64,000 bases of DNA. Origin: Streptococcus porci DSM 23759. Lineage in GTDB: Bacteria; Bacillota; Bacilli; Lactobacillales; Streptococcaceae. Both the position numbers and the translations under genes were made by a program. The notes under the pieces were generated by a model. The model was given only the letters and a program-made list of their open reading frames with translations, made no database searches and was not told where the DNA came from. The stretch covers positions 1 to 64,000 of the forward strand of contig NZ_AUIP01000006.1 in NCBI RefSeq assembly GCF_000423765.1, in the 5' to 3' direction. Positions 7,721 through 16,305 of the stretch are shown piece after piece. Within the stretch, counting starts at the first letter, position 1. Every line of letters starts with the position of its first letter.

Positions 7721-9940
7721 ATGCCAAAAGAAGTAAATCTAACAGGGGAAGAAGTGGTTGCCCTTGTTGCAGAATACTTGTCTGAAGAGGATGTTAAGTT
7801 TGTCCAGTATGCTTTGGAGTACGCTACAGCAGCTCATTCTCATCAGGCTAGAAAGTCTGGTGAACCCTACATCATTCACCCTATTCAGGTGGCAGGAATT
7901 TTGGCTGGGCTTCGCCTAGATGCGGTAACGGTAGCTTGTGGATTTCTCCATGATGTGGTCGAGGATACAGACATCACTCTTGATGATATTGAACTTGATT
8001 TTGGAAAAGCAGTGCGTGATATCGTAGATGGTGTGACCAAGCTGGGTAAGGTAGAATACAAATCCCATGAAGAGCAACTGGCTGAAAACCACCGCAAGAT
8101 GCTCATGGCCATGTCCAAGGATATCCGTGTTATCTTGGTCAAATTAGCTGACCGTCTCCATAATATGCGAACCCTCAAACACCTTCGGAAGGACAAGCAA
8201 GAGCGTATTTCTCGGGAGACTATGGAAATTTATGCGCCGCTTGCTCACCGTTTGGGGATTAGTCGTATCAAGTGGGAACTGGAGGATTTGGCCTTCCGCT
8301 ATCTGGAAGAAAATGAGTTCTACAAGATTTCCCACATGATGAGTGAAAAGCGCCGTGAGCGTGAAAAGTTGGTAGAAGAAATCGTCAGTAAAATCACGAG
8401 CTATACTAATGAACAAGGGCTTTATGGTGAGGTTTATGGGCGTCCCAAACACCTCTATTCCATTTATCGTAAAATGCGGGATAAGAAGAAGCGCTTTGAC
8501 CAGATTTACGATTTGATTGCTATCCGCTGTATTATGGAAACGCCTAGCGATGTCTATGCTATGGTTGGTTACATCCATGAGCTTTGGCGCCCGATGCCAG
8601 GACGTTTTAAGGATTATATCGCTGCGCCTAAAGCAAATGGTTACCAATCTATCCACACTACGGTCTATGGACCAAAAGGGCCGATTGAGATTCAGATTCG
8701 TACCAAAGAGATGCATGAGGTGGCTGAATACGGGGTTGCAGCTCACTGGGCTTATAAAAAGGGGCAGACCGGCAAGGTTGACAGCAAAGAATCGGCTATC
8801 GGCATGAACTGGATCAAGGATTTAGTCGAGCTACAGGATTCGTCAAATGGCTCTGCAAAAGACTTTGTGGACTCTGTTAAAGAAGACATCTTCTCAGAAC
8901 GGATTTATGTTTTTACGCCAAGCGGTGCGGTTCAGGAATTGCCAAAAGATTCTGGTCCTATCGATTTTGCCTATGCTATCCATACTCAGGTCGGTGAAAA
9001 AGCCACAGGTGCTAAGGTCAACGGTCGCATGGTACCTCTGACAGCTAAGTTGAAGACGGGTGACGTGGTTGAAATTGTGACCAATCCCAATTCCTTTGGT
9101 CCTAGTCGTGACTGGATTAAAATTGTTAAAACCACCAAGGCCAGAAGTAAAATTCGCCAATTTTTCAAAAATCAAGATAAGGAAATGTCTGTCAACAAGG
9201 GACGCGAGCTCCTGATAGATGTTTTCCAAGAAAATGGTTTGGTTGCCAATAAGTATCTAGACAAAAAGCATATCGAAGCGATTTTACCGCGCGTGAGTGC
9301 CAGAAGCGAAGAAGCGATGTATGCTGCTATTGGTTTTGGTGAAATTTCTGCTGTTAGTGTCTTCAATAAATTGACTGAAAAGGAGCGCCGTGAAGAAGAA
9401 CGTGCTAAGGCAAAAGCCGAGGCGGATGAGCTTTTGAACGGTGGTGAGGTTAATCGTAGCAATCGCGATGTTCTTAAAGTCAAAAGTGAAAATGGGGTTA
9501 TTATTCAGGGAGCGTCAGGTCTTCTGATGAGAATTGCTAAATGTTGCAATCCTGTACCTGGGGATCCTATCGAAGGCTATATCACTAAGGGGCGTGGGGT
9601 TGCTATTCACCGCGCTGATTGTAACAATATTAAAAGTCAGGAAGGCTATGCTCAGCGCTTGATTGAGGTTGAGTGGGATGATGACAATACTGGCAAGGAT
9701 TATTTGGCTGAAATTGATATCTACGGGTTGAATCGCTCAGGTCTTCTTAATGATGTTCTGACTATTTTGTCCAATCAGACCAAGAATATTTCAACCGTTA
9801 ATGCTCAGCCGACCAAGGACATGAAGTTTGCTAATATTCACGTTTCTTTTAGCATTCCAAACCTTACCACATTGACCACTGTTGTTGACAAGATAAAGGT
9901 CGTTCCAGATGTTTATAGCGTTAAACGAACAAATGGTTGA
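7721..9940 (+). CDS. relA: Bifunctional (p)ppGpp synthetase/hydrolase Rel
   Basis: The 739-residue length is usual for the long RelA/SpoT homologue of Firmicutes. Domains in order: HD hydrolase (about residues 30-190) with H53, the HD pair H77-D78 and ED at 81-82, so ppGpp hydrolysis should be intact; synthetase (about 220-350) with RXKHLYSIYRKM and GYQSIHTTV; TGS (about 390-450, IYVFTPSGAVQELP); a helical region; the zinc-finger/conserved-Cys region (AKCCNPVPGDPI); and a C-terminal ACT domain (about 665-739). It makes and degrades the stringent-response alarmone on the ribosome during amino-acid shortage. The start ATG has the ribosome site GAAAGGGAG just upstream. In streptococci it is followed by dtd, as here after a decayed gene. 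Confidence 0.95.
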   Translation: MPKEVNLTGEEVVALVAEYLSEEDVKFVQYALEYATAAHSHQARKSGEPYIIHPIQVAGILAGLRLDAVTVACGFLHDVVEDTDITLDDIELDFGKAVRDIVDGVTKLGKVEYKSHEEQLAENHRKMLMAMSKDIRVILVKLADRLHNMRTLKHLRKDKQERISRETMEIYAPLAHRLGISRIKWELEDLAFRYLEENEFYKISHMMSEKRREREKLVEEIVSKITSYTNEQGLYGEVYGRPKHLYSIYRKMRDKKKRFDQIYDLIAIRCIMETPSDVYAMVGYIHELWRPMPGRFKDYIAAPKANGYQSIHTTVYGPKGPIEIQIRTKEMHEVAEYGVAAHWAYKKGQTGKVDSKESAIGMNWIKDLVELQDSSNGSAKDFVDSVKEDIFSERIYVFTPSGAVQELPKDSGPIDFAYAIHTQVGEKATGAKVNGRMVPLTAKLKTGDVVEIVTNPNSFGPSRDWIKIVKTTKARSKIRQFFKNQDKEMSVNKGRELLIDVFQENGLVANKYLDKKHIEAILPRVSARSEEAMYAAIGFGEISAVSVFNKLTEKERREEERAKAKAEADELLNGGEVNRSNRDVLKVKSENGVIIQGASGLLMRIAKCCNPVPGDPIEGYITKGRGVAIHRADCNNIKSQEGYAQRLIEVEWDDDNTGKDYLAEIDIYGLNRSGLLNDVLTILSNQTKNISTVNAQPTKDMKFANIHVSFSIPNLTTLTTVVDKIKVVPDVYSVKRTNG

Positions 9941-10170
9941 GTTCGGGAAAATAAGACTATCCGTCGTCAGCTTTGCCCTGACTGACCCAAGCCATGCATG
10001 TGTCTCATTTTTTAGACTCTTCCCTGAATTCAAGCAGGAGCGCAACACTGTTTCAATCAGTGGATAAGGAAGTCGTTAGACTCTCTATTCTAAGGTACGG
10101 TGAGTCCTTTGTAGGCTAGTAACTGCGAAAGTGGGCTTGACTCTTAGTCTGATAGGAGGAATGAATTGTA

Positions 10171-10625
10171 ATGATGTGTGTTGAATGTTATAGCGATGAC
10201 AGCCGGATGATGCCTCTGCTAAATCCCAGAGACGGTCTGGAAAATCATACTCAGTACATCTGTGAGACATGAGGTCCTTGTATTTGCATCGAAAAGGAGC
10301 TAAAGCGTGGCTTATAGCGTTGGCACTTCCCGTTCAAATCTTTGGAAATTGCAAAGATTTACCTAAGAACAGCTGATTTTAGCATGAAGAAGCCTTGTGG
10401 TATTTATGAGCTACTAAATGAAAAAGGCAGACCTTCCTATAAAATTTTTGCTGATGAGGAAGACCTGCGCAGCTATTTGGCAAAGAATAAAGGGAAAAAT
10501 GCCTAGAAAGGCATGCTCTCTTTAGTCTTGAAAACTTTACCGACTACTCAGGTACAGAGGTTAGAAAACTATCATCAGCTCAGGTGGAAACTTATCTGCT
10601 AGAGCGTTCGCAGCTTAGAAAGTAA
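10171..10625 (+). pseudogene. Decayed small zinc-ribbon protein gene between relA and dtd
   Basis: A ribosome site AGGAGG (10155-10160) precedes MMCVECYSDDSRMMPLLNPR. One frame runs from 10171 to 10506 interrupted by TGA at 10270-10272 (in a CxxC-like part, CET-stop-GPCICIEK) and TAG at 10315-10317 (RGL-stop-RWHFPFKSLEIAK), then continues through KKPCGIYELLNEKGRPSYKI to TAG at 10504-10506. Coding similarity then jumps to another frame (CLERHALFSLENFTDYSG to RSQLRK) ending at TAA 10623-10625, three bases before dtd. Together this would be a cytosolic protein of about 150 residues with two Cys pairs. I remember intact homologues of this type next to dtd in other streptococci, with no known function. 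Two nonsense codons and a frameshift show it is dead here. Confidence 0.75.
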
Positions 10626-10628
10626 ATC

Positions 10629-11072
10629 ATGAAAATTATTATTCAGCGAGTATCGCAGGCTTCGGTCACTATTGATCAAGAAGTTATAGGACAAATTGGT
10701 ACAGGTCTTCTCCTTTTGGTCGGTGTGGGGCCTGAGGATAGTCAAGCAGATGTGACTTACGCGACCAAAAAAATTCTCAACATGCGGATTTTTTCCGATG
10801 ATGCTGGGAAGATGAATTTATCTGTTCAAGACATTGGTGGCAGCATTTTATCCATTTCTCAGTTCACCCTTTTTGCGGATACGAAAAAGGGAAATCGTCC
10901 TGCCTTTACAGGTGCGGCCAAGCCTAATCTTGCCAGTCAGCTTTATGACGACTTAAATAAGGCTTTGGGACAAGCGGTGCCCTTAGCCACAGGACGTTTT
11001 GGAGCGGATATGCAGGTATCTCTAATCAATGATGGACCGGTCACCATTATCCTTGATACCAAAAATCCATAG
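10629..11072 (+). CDS. dtd: D-aminoacyl-tRNA deacylase
   Basis: The 147 residues are the usual length. Dtd releases D-amino acids (and glycine mischarged on tRNA-Ala) from tRNA in a homodimer. Signature motifs are present: SQFTL at residues 77-81 and the Gly-cisPro motif NDGPVT at 134-139, plus [11 protein letters not shown] and the C-terminal IILDTKNP. The start codon lies three bases after the stop of the decayed zinc-ribbon gene; the two were surely an operon and dtd now depends on transcription through the pseudogene. No strong ribosome site is seen other than AGAAAG upstream of ATG. Confidence 0.93.
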   Translation: MKIIIQRVSQASVTIDQEVIGQIGTGLLLLVGVGPEDSQADVTYATKKILNMRIFSDDAGKMNLSVQDIGGSILSISQFTLFADTKKGNRPAFTGAAKPNLASQLYDDLNKALGQAVPLATGRFGADMQVSLINDGPVTIILDTKNP

Positions 11073-11107
11073 AAGCGCAGGCTTTTTCAAAAAAAAAAAA
11101 ACAAAGA

Positions 11108-11133
11108 AATTCCGTTGTATAGGCGGAATTTTT
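11108..11133 (+). terminator. Terminator after dtd
   Basis: AATTCCG (11108-11114) pairs with CGGAATT (11124-11130) across a 9-base loop and runs into TTTTT. It follows a long A tract at 11090-11101. Confidence 0.6.
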
Positions 11134-11176
11134 GATATACTAAGAAAAATGGCTATTGAATCTGAGGAGGCAAGTG

Positions 11177-11506
11177 ATGATTGTTGTAGTATTGGTGATT
11201 TTTGGACTTTATCTGGCGGCCGTCTCTTTGGCGGCTATCATGGGGTATTTTGTGGGCAAGATTATCACAAGACGCAACCTGCTGATGACTCTCTTTGCCG
11301 TTGCTGTGACCATTGCCTTTACCTATATTTATCTGGGACAAGGGCAGAGCGCAGGTATTTATGGTATCGCTGGCGGACTTTTTGGAATTTCCGCTATTGC
11401 CCTCAATAATGGCATTGCTATGCACCAGCGACCAAATGTCAAGCATCATGTCATTCGTATGGGAATTAATATTGCTTTTTTACTTTTGTTGTATTTAGTA
11501 AAATAG
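11177..11506 (+). CDS. Small integral membrane protein, unknown function
   Basis: I chose the ATG at 11177 because AGGAGG (11165-11170) stands six bases upstream; a GTG at 11174 is also possible. The 109-residue product has four likely membrane segments: VVVLVIFGLYLAAVSLAAIM, LLMTLFAVAVTIAFTYIYL, GIYGIAGGLFGISAIALN and GINIAFLLLLYLV, with short charged loops such as QRPNVKHHV. I do not recognise the family. It follows a terminator, so it probably has its own promoter (TATACT at 11136-11141), and ends before the shared terminator with treR. Confidence 0.65.
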   Translation: MIVVVLVIFGLYLAAVSLAAIMGYFVGKIITRRNLLMTLFAVAVTIAFTYIYLGQGQSAGIYGIAGGLFGISAIALNNGIAMHQRPNVKHHVIRMGINIAFLLLLYLVK

Positions 11507-11539
11507 CTGAGCTATTAGTTTCTGAGGGTGAAAAGAATG

Positions 11540-11565
11540 AAGCATCTCAATCGAGGTGCTTTTTA
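11540..11565. terminator. Convergent terminator between the small membrane gene and treR
   Basis: AAGCATCTC (11540-11548) pairs with GAGGTGCTT (11553-11561, one G-T pair) around AATC. A T run follows on the plus strand and an A-rich flank serves the minus strand. Confidence 0.7.
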
Positions 11566-11567
11566 TC

Positions 11568-12284
11568 TTACAACTTCCGTCTTGCAAAATCGATAAATTG
11601 AAATTTTTCCAGTTTATGCCGGCTTTCGGTGAACTGGAATTGTCGGTTGTCTGCTAGATAAACCTTGGAACGGACACAGACCACATGCTTATCGCTGCCT
11701 AAATCAAGGAGAATTTTATCCTGATCGTGGGCAGTGTCAATGGTAATCTGTTTTTGGGCATAAGAGATGGCTAATCCCAGTTCTTTTTCTAGGTAGGCAT
11801 AGATAGACTGCTCCGCTATTTCCCGAGAAATAGAAGGAACGATAGGCTTGAGCAGGTAGTCAATATCCAAAACCGATGCGACATCATCAACCACCCGCTG
11901 GCGGGTGATGCGAAAAACGTGGGAGTTGATAGGAAATCCTGTAAGTTTTCGCAATTCTTCGTCCACGATAAGGTTATCCAGGCTGATGACATTAGTCTTA
12001 GAATTTATGCCGTGAAGGGCGACTAATTCCTGATAGCTAGATAGCTCAGAGACGGGGAAGTTAATCAGTTCATGCTTTTTAACCTGGGAGCCTCGACCTT
12101 GGGATTTGGTGATGAGTCCCTCCTTGCTCAAAAGACTGAGCGCCTTGCGAACGGTGTCTCGGCTGGCAGAGAAGTGCTGGCAGAGTTCCATTTCAGTAGG
12201 CAAGTAATGACCGACAGGGTAGCGACCTGACAAAATATCTTTTTCCAAGCTTTTAAAAATTTGTTCGTATTTTTTCATGCTCAC
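11568..12284 (-). CDS. treR: GntR-family trehalose operon repressor
   Basis: The 238-residue protein has an N-terminal winged helix of the GntR/HutC type (LEKDILSGRYPVGHYLPTEM and ASRDTVRKALSLLSKEGLIT, about residues 13-60) followed by a UTRA effector domain (about 90-235, with SQVKKHELINFPV and VFRITRQRVVDD). UTRA regulators of this branch bind trehalose-6-phosphate and control treB/treC. It is divergent from treB with 153 bases between, which hold the shared control region. The position beside the trehalose PTS gene and the family make the assignment firm. Confidence 0.9.
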   Translation of the reverse strand: MSMKKYEQIFKSLEKDILSGRYPVGHYLPTEMELCQHFSASRDTVRKALSLLSKEGLITKSQGRGSQVKKHELINFPVSELSSYQELVALHGINSKTNVISLDNLIVDEELRKLTGFPINSHVFRITRQRVVDDVASVLDIDYLLKPIVPSISREIAEQSIYAYLEKELGLAISYAQKQITIDTAHDQDKILLDLGSDKHVVCVRSKVYLADNRQFQFTESRHKLEKFQFIDFARRKL

Positions 12285-12370
12285 TCACTTTCTAATTTGG
12301 AATATGTCTATATTTTACCATACAAGTTGTTGGTTTTTAAGGAAAATTTACATCTTTAGTGCCAAACAAG

Positions 12371-12399
12371 TTGCAAACAAATTTGTTATCGTTTACAAT
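12371..12399 (+). promoter_or_regulatory. treB promoter with cre site and candidate TreR operator
   Basis: A promoter TTGCAA (12371-12376), 17-base spacer, TACAAT (12394-12399) lies 39 bases before treB. The spacer contains a perfect 12-bp palindrome AACAAATTTGTT (12376-12387), a plausible TreR operator, and a cre-like 14-mer TGTTATCGTTTACA (12384-12397) that differs from TGWAANCGNTNWCA at one position. Both overlap the polymerase footprint, consistent with TreR repression and CcpA repression. The TreR assignment is inference. Confidence 0.72.
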
Positions 12400-12437
12400 C
12401 ATCTTGTACCTAATAAAACATCCCAAAGGAGAAAGAA

Positions 12438-13892
12438 ATGGGAAAATTTGAAAAAGATGCCAAGGAGCTTTTGAAGCTTGTCGGCGGTAAAGATAATGTC
12501 AAAGCAGTCACTCACTGTGCGACGCGCATGCGTTTTGTTCTAAATGATGAGTCTAAGGCTAATCCTAAGGCTATCGAGAACCTTGCCCCAGTTAAAGGAA
12601 CGTTTACCAATGCAGGTCAGTTCCAAGTTATCATCGGTAATGATGTGCCGATTTTCTACAACGACTTCACTGCTATGTCTGGTATTGAAGGTGTCTCTAA
12701 AGAAGCGGCTAAATCTGCAGCTAAGAGCAACCAGAACCCAATTCAGCGTGTCATGACCATGCTAGCTGAGATTTTCACACCAATCTTGCCGGCTATCATT
12801 GTTGGTGGTTTGATTCTAGGTTTTCGCAATATTTTGGAAGGTGTTCCGTTTGGTTTCCTTGATGGTAAGAAAATTGTTGAAGTATCAACTTTCTGGAACG
12901 GAGTCAATCATTTCTTGTGGTTACCAGGTGAAGCGATTTTCCATTTCTTACCAGTTGGTATCACTTGGTCTGTAACTCGTAAAATGGGAACCTCTCAAAT
13001 TCTTGGAATTGTTCTTGGGATTTGTTTGGTATCACCGCAGCTCCTCAACGCTTACGCAGTAGCAGGGACTTCAGCAGAAGAAATTGCTAAAAACTGGGTT
13101 TGGGACTTTGGTTTTGCAACGGTAAATCGTATTGGTTACCAAGCGCAAGTCATTCCAGCTCTTCTAGCAGGTTTATCACTTTCATACCTTGAAATTTTTT
13201 GGCGTAAGCGTATTCCAGAAGTGATTTCAATGATTTTTGTACCATTCTTGTCACTTCTTCCAGCCCTTATTCTTGCCCACACAGTCCTTGGGCCATTCGG
13301 TTGGTGGTTGGGTCAACTCCTTTCAACCGTTGTTCTTGCAGGTTTGACTGGTCCGCTTAAATGGCTCTTCGGTGCAATCTTTGGCTCACTCTATGCTCCG
13401 TTTGTTATCACCGGTCTTCACCATATGACCAATGCTATTGATACACAGCTTATTGCTGATACGGCAACTCACACAACAGGTCTCTGGCCAATGATTGCTC
13501 TTTCAAACATCGCTCAAGGTTCTGCTGTGCTTGCTTACTACTTTATGAACCGCCACAGCGAAAAAGAAGCTCAAATCTCGTTGCCAGCAGCTATCTCAGC
13601 TTATCTAGGAGTTACTGAGCCAGCCCTCTTTGGTGTCAATGTTAAATATGTTTATCCATTCGTAGCTGGAATGATTGGTTCAGGTCTTGCAGGTCTCTTG
13701 TCAACAACCATGAATGTTCAAGCTAACTCTATCGGTGTTGGTGGGCTTCCAGGATTCATGGCAATCAACGTTGCTTATATGGTGCAGTTCTTCATCTGTA
13801 TGGCTGTTGCTATCGCAGTACCATTTGTCTTAACCTTCTTCTTCCGCAAAGCTGGTATTCTGACAAAAGCAGAAGATGAAGCAAAAGCTTAA
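12438..13892 (+). CDS. treB: PTS system trehalose-specific EIIBC component
   Basis: The 484 residues carry an N-terminal EIIB domain with the phosphorylated Cys27 in AVTHCATRMRF, followed by a hydrophobic EIIC domain of about ten membrane segments (from about residue 105, EIFTPILPAIIVGGLILGFRN). The typical EIIC motifs GLHHMTNAID and ITEPALFGVN (here VTEPALFGVN) are present. It imports trehalose and delivers trehalose-6-phosphate. No EIIA domain is fused, so phosphate must come from a shared glucose-type EIIA. The ribosome site AAAGGAG is well placed. It is followed by a terminator-like hairpin and then treC. Confidence 0.93.
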   Translation: MGKFEKDAKELLKLVGGKDNVKAVTHCATRMRFVLNDESKANPKAIENLAPVKGTFTNAGQFQVIIGNDVPIFYNDFTAMSGIEGVSKEAAKSAAKSNQNPIQRVMTMLAEIFTPILPAIIVGGLILGFRNILEGVPFGFLDGKKIVEVSTFWNGVNHFLWLPGEAIFHFLPVGITWSVTRKMGTSQILGIVLGICLVSPQLLNAYAVAGTSAEEIAKNWVWDFGFATVNRIGYQAQVIPALLAGLSLSYLEIFWRKRIPEVISMIFVPFLSLLPALILAHTVLGPFGWWLGQLLSTVVLAGLTGPLKWLFGAIFGSLYAPFVITGLHHMTNAIDTQLIADTATHTTGLWPMIALSNIAQGSAVLAYYFMNRHSEKEAQISLPAAISAYLGVTEPALFGVNVKYVYPFVAGMIGSGLAGLLSTTMNVQANSIGVGGLPGFMAINVAYMVQFFICMAVAIAVPFVLTFFFRKAGILTKAEDEAKA

Positions 13893-13914
13893 TATGATAT
13901 AATAGTTTAAGAGG

Positions 13915-13948
13915 AAAGGGGGCTTGGGTTGGCTAAGCCCCTTTCTTG
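13915..13948 (+). terminator. Hairpin between treB and treC (terminator or attenuator)
   Basis: AAAGGGGGCTT (13915-13925) pairs with AAGCCCCTTT (13935-13944) with one bulged G and a 9-base loop, followed by a T-rich tract. An extended -10 (TGATATAAT, 13895-13903) sits just upstream inside the end of treB, so a short transcript could start and stop here. The hairpin should lower treC expression relative to treB. Confidence 0.6.
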
Positions 13949-14084
13949 TGTTTGAAAAAATATAGTCATTTGAATTAGCTTTGATACATCGTCACTTTCG
14001 GATGGGCGTACTCTATACTGCCTGCACCTCAATTCCTTGTCTGAAAGCTCATTCATTCGACTATAATAGAAAGGTCCCTTAATA

Positions 14085-15707
14085 ATGATTGACAAGACAA
14101 AAGTTGTTTATCAAATCTATCCCAAATCTTATAAGGACACGACAGGTAATGGCGTCGGTGACTTGCGCGGGATTATTGAAAAATTGCCTTACCTTGCTGA
14201 ACTTGGCATTGACATGATTTGGCTTAATCCCTTTTATCCAAGTCCGCAACGAGACAATGGCTATGATATCTCTGATTACACAGCGGTAAATCCTGATTTT
14301 GGAACGATGGCTGATTTTGAGGAAATGGTTCGGCTTGGGAAATCTCACGGTATTGATTTTATGCTAGATATGGTTCTCAACCACTGCTCAACTGATCATG
14401 AATGGTTCCAGAAGGCATTGGCAGGGGATACATTTTACCAAGATTTCTTCATCTTGCGCGACCATCCGACGGACTGGGTGTCTAAGTTTGGTGGCAATGC
14501 CTGGGCTCCTTTTGGTGAGACTGGGAAATATTATCTTCACCTTTTTGACGTGACTCAGGCCGACCTCAACTGGCGCAATCCTCATGTTCGTGAGGAACTT
14601 TTCAAAGTGGTGAATTTTTGGAAGGATAAAGGAGTAAAAGGCTTCCGCTTTGATGTCATTAATTTGATTGGAAAAGATGAAGTCTTGGAAGATTGCCCAA
14701 TCAATGATGGCAAACCTGCATACACAGATCGCCCGATCAACCATGATTACCTCCGAATGATGAACAATGCCACATTTGGCGATCAAGAAGGCTTCATGAC
14801 TGTGGGAGAAATGTCGGCGACCACGGTGGAAAATTGTATCCTTTACACGGATCCAGAACGTGAAGAACTATCTATGGCATTTAACTTCCACCACCTCAAG
14901 GTGGATTATCAAGATGGTCAAAAATGGACGATTAAGGATTTTGATTTCAATGAGCTACGTAGCCTTTTCCATACTTGGGGAGAGGGTATGGCACAAGGCA
15001 ATGGCTGGAATGCCCTCTTTTGGACCTGCCATGATCAACCACGCGCCCTTAGTCGTTTTGTAGATACGGACAAGTTCCGTGAAGAGGGGGCAACTATGCT
15101 GGCGGCTTCTATTCACTTGTCACGTGGGACACCTTACATTTACCAAGGTGAGGAAATCGGCATGTTAGATCCTGACTTTGACGCGATGGATGACTATGTG
15201 GACGTTGAAAGTCTCAACGCTTATCAAATCATGCTTGATGAGGGCAAGACGCCTGAAAAAGCGTTAAGCATTATCAAAACCAAATCCCGAGACAATGCTC
15301 GTACGCCGATGCAATGGGACGCAAGTGACAATGCGGGCTTTACAACGGGTACACCTTGGCTTAAGGTTGGGAAAACTTATAAGGAAATCAATGTCGAAAA
15401 CCAAAAAGATGGTAAAATTTTTACCTTTTATCAGGAACTTATCAAGCTTCGCAAAGAGCACGCCATCATTGCTGCGGGCGATTACAAGGCGGCTTATGTG
15501 AATCATAATCAAGTCTATGCCTTTGAGCGTGAGCACGAGGGGCAAAAACTTTTGGTGCTCAACAATTTTTATGGAAATGAAGTGGAATTGGAACTTCCAA
15601 GCGCTTATCAAAAGGGTCAAACGTTGATTAGCAATTACGAAGAGGTAGAAATCACGGATAAAGTGACCTTGAAAGCCTACCAAACTCTGGCCATTTTTGG
15701 GAAATAA
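14085..15707 (+). CDS. treC: Trehalose-6-phosphate hydrolase (GH13)
   Basis: This 540-residue cytosolic alpha-amylase-family enzyme splits trehalose-6-phosphate to glucose and glucose-6-phosphate. The GH13 catalytic triad is visible: nucleophile D190 in GFRFDVINL, acid/base E242 in TVGEMSA, and D317 in CHDQPRALSRF; DMVLNHCSTDHEWF is conserved region I. Its place after treR and treB separates it from the close relative DexB. A possible own promoter has TATAAT at 14062-14067, only 17 bases before the ATG, and the ribosome site is a modest AAAGG. A rho-independent hairpin upstream makes separate or attenuated expression likely. Confidence 0.9.
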   Translation: MIDKTKVVYQIYPKSYKDTTGNGVGDLRGIIEKLPYLAELGIDMIWLNPFYPSPQRDNGYDISDYTAVNPDFGTMADFEEMVRLGKSHGIDFMLDMVLNHCSTDHEWFQKALAGDTFYQDFFILRDHPTDWVSKFGGNAWAPFGETGKYYLHLFDVTQADLNWRNPHVREELFKVVNFWKDKGVKGFRFDVINLIGKDEVLEDCPINDGKPAYTDRPINHDYLRMMNNATFGDQEGFMTVGEMSATTVENCILYTDPEREELSMAFNFHHLKVDYQDGQKWTIKDFDFNELRSLFHTWGEGMAQGNGWNALFWTCHDQPRALSRFVDTDKFREEGATMLAASIHLSRGTPYIYQGEEIGMLDPDFDAMDDYVDVESLNAYQIMLDEGKTPEKALSIIKTKSRDNARTPMQWDASDNAGFTTGTPWLKVGKTYKEINVENQKDGKIFTFYQELIKLRKEHAIIAAGDYKAAYVNHNQVYAFEREHEGQKLLVLNNFYGNEVELELPSAYQKGQTLISNYEEVEITDKVTLKAYQTLAIFGK

Positions 15708-15711
15708 GAAG

Positions 15712-15735
15712 ACACAGCCTACGGGTTGTGTTTTT
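15712..15735 (+). terminator. Terminator of treC
   Basis: ACACAGCC (15712-15719) pairs with GGTTGTGT (15724-15731, one G-T pair) and is followed by TTTTT. Confidence 0.75.
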
Positions 15736-15743
15736 CTTATCTA

Positions 15744-15812
15744 ACCGCTCACCTGCTATTTTCGACCGCTTAGCGAGAAATAGCCCACAATGCCTCTATT
15801 TTTTGGTAAGAT
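15744..15812 (+). promoter_or_regulatory. LytTR-type direct repeat and promoter of the LytTR/DUF3021 operon
   Basis: ACCGCTCAC (15744-15752) and ACCGCTTAG (15765-15773) are 21 bases apart start to start, that is two 9-mers with a 12-base gap. From memory, the S. mutans LytTR regulators HdrR and BrsR bind ACCGTTTAG-N12-ACCGTTTAG, so spacing and sequence agree closely. Downstream is an extended -10, TGGTAAGAT (15804-15812), without a recognisable -35 at 15783-15789, as expected for an activator-dependent promoter. The ribosome site AAAGGAGG precedes the LytTR ATG. Confidence 0.75.
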
Positions 15813-15836
15813 GAGTTCATAACAAAGGAGGAAATT

Positions 15837-16283
15837 ATGAAATGGCAATTTGAGGAAAAAGACACAGATGAGTTGGAGGTTCTCATACAAAAGAAATCCT
15901 TGGATCACGAAGTGCAGGCACTGATTGGACATCTGGGCATTTTTGAACAGGAACGTCCCAAGGTTTTGCCTATAAAAACTGCCGAAGAGATTTTGCTTTT
16001 GACCATCGCAGAGCTGATAGCTATTGAAGTCGAAGGAACGCAGTTGATCTTGAAGACAAGTAAGGCTAGCTATCAAACGACCGAGCGACTTTATAAATTT
16101 AAGGAGCGCTTAAACAACCCAGATTTTGTCCAAGTTTCGAAACAAAGTCTCATCAACATCAATCATCTGGAAAAGTTAGAAGCCTCTTTTTCAGGAAATA
16201 TGTTGGCTGTTTTGACCAATAAGATTAAGGTGCAAGTCAGCAGACGTTACCTAAAGGTTTTAGAAAAACAAATTGGATTATAA
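15837..16283 (+). CDS. LytTR-domain DNA-binding regulator
   Basis: The 148-residue protein has a short N-terminal part and a C-terminal LytTR domain (about residues 45-146) with the typical pattern LLLTIAELIAIEVEGTQLIL, then KASYQTTERLYKFKERL, FVQVSKQSLININHLEKL and KIKVQVSRRYLKVLEKQIG. There is no receiver domain, as in HdrR and BrsR of S. mutans, which are held inactive by a membrane partner. It is followed within 22 bases by two DUF3021 membrane genes. The ACCGCT direct repeat upstream suggests that it activates its own operon. The inducing signal is unknown. Confidence 0.88.
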   Translation: MKWQFEEKDTDELEVLIQKKSLDHEVQALIGHLGIFEQERPKVLPIKTAEEILLLTIAELIAIEVEGTQLILKTSKASYQTTERLYKFKERLNNPDFVQVSKQSLININHLEKLEASFSGNMLAVLTNKIKVQVSRRYLKVLEKQIGL

Positions 16284-16305
16284 AAAAATTAGAAGGAGAA
16301 TTCAC

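Noticed and set aside
8144..8746. A 200-residue open frame on the minus strand within relA
   Set aside because: It lies fully inside the clearly conserved relA coding sequence, has no ribosome site and no recognisable domain; it is an overlap artefact.
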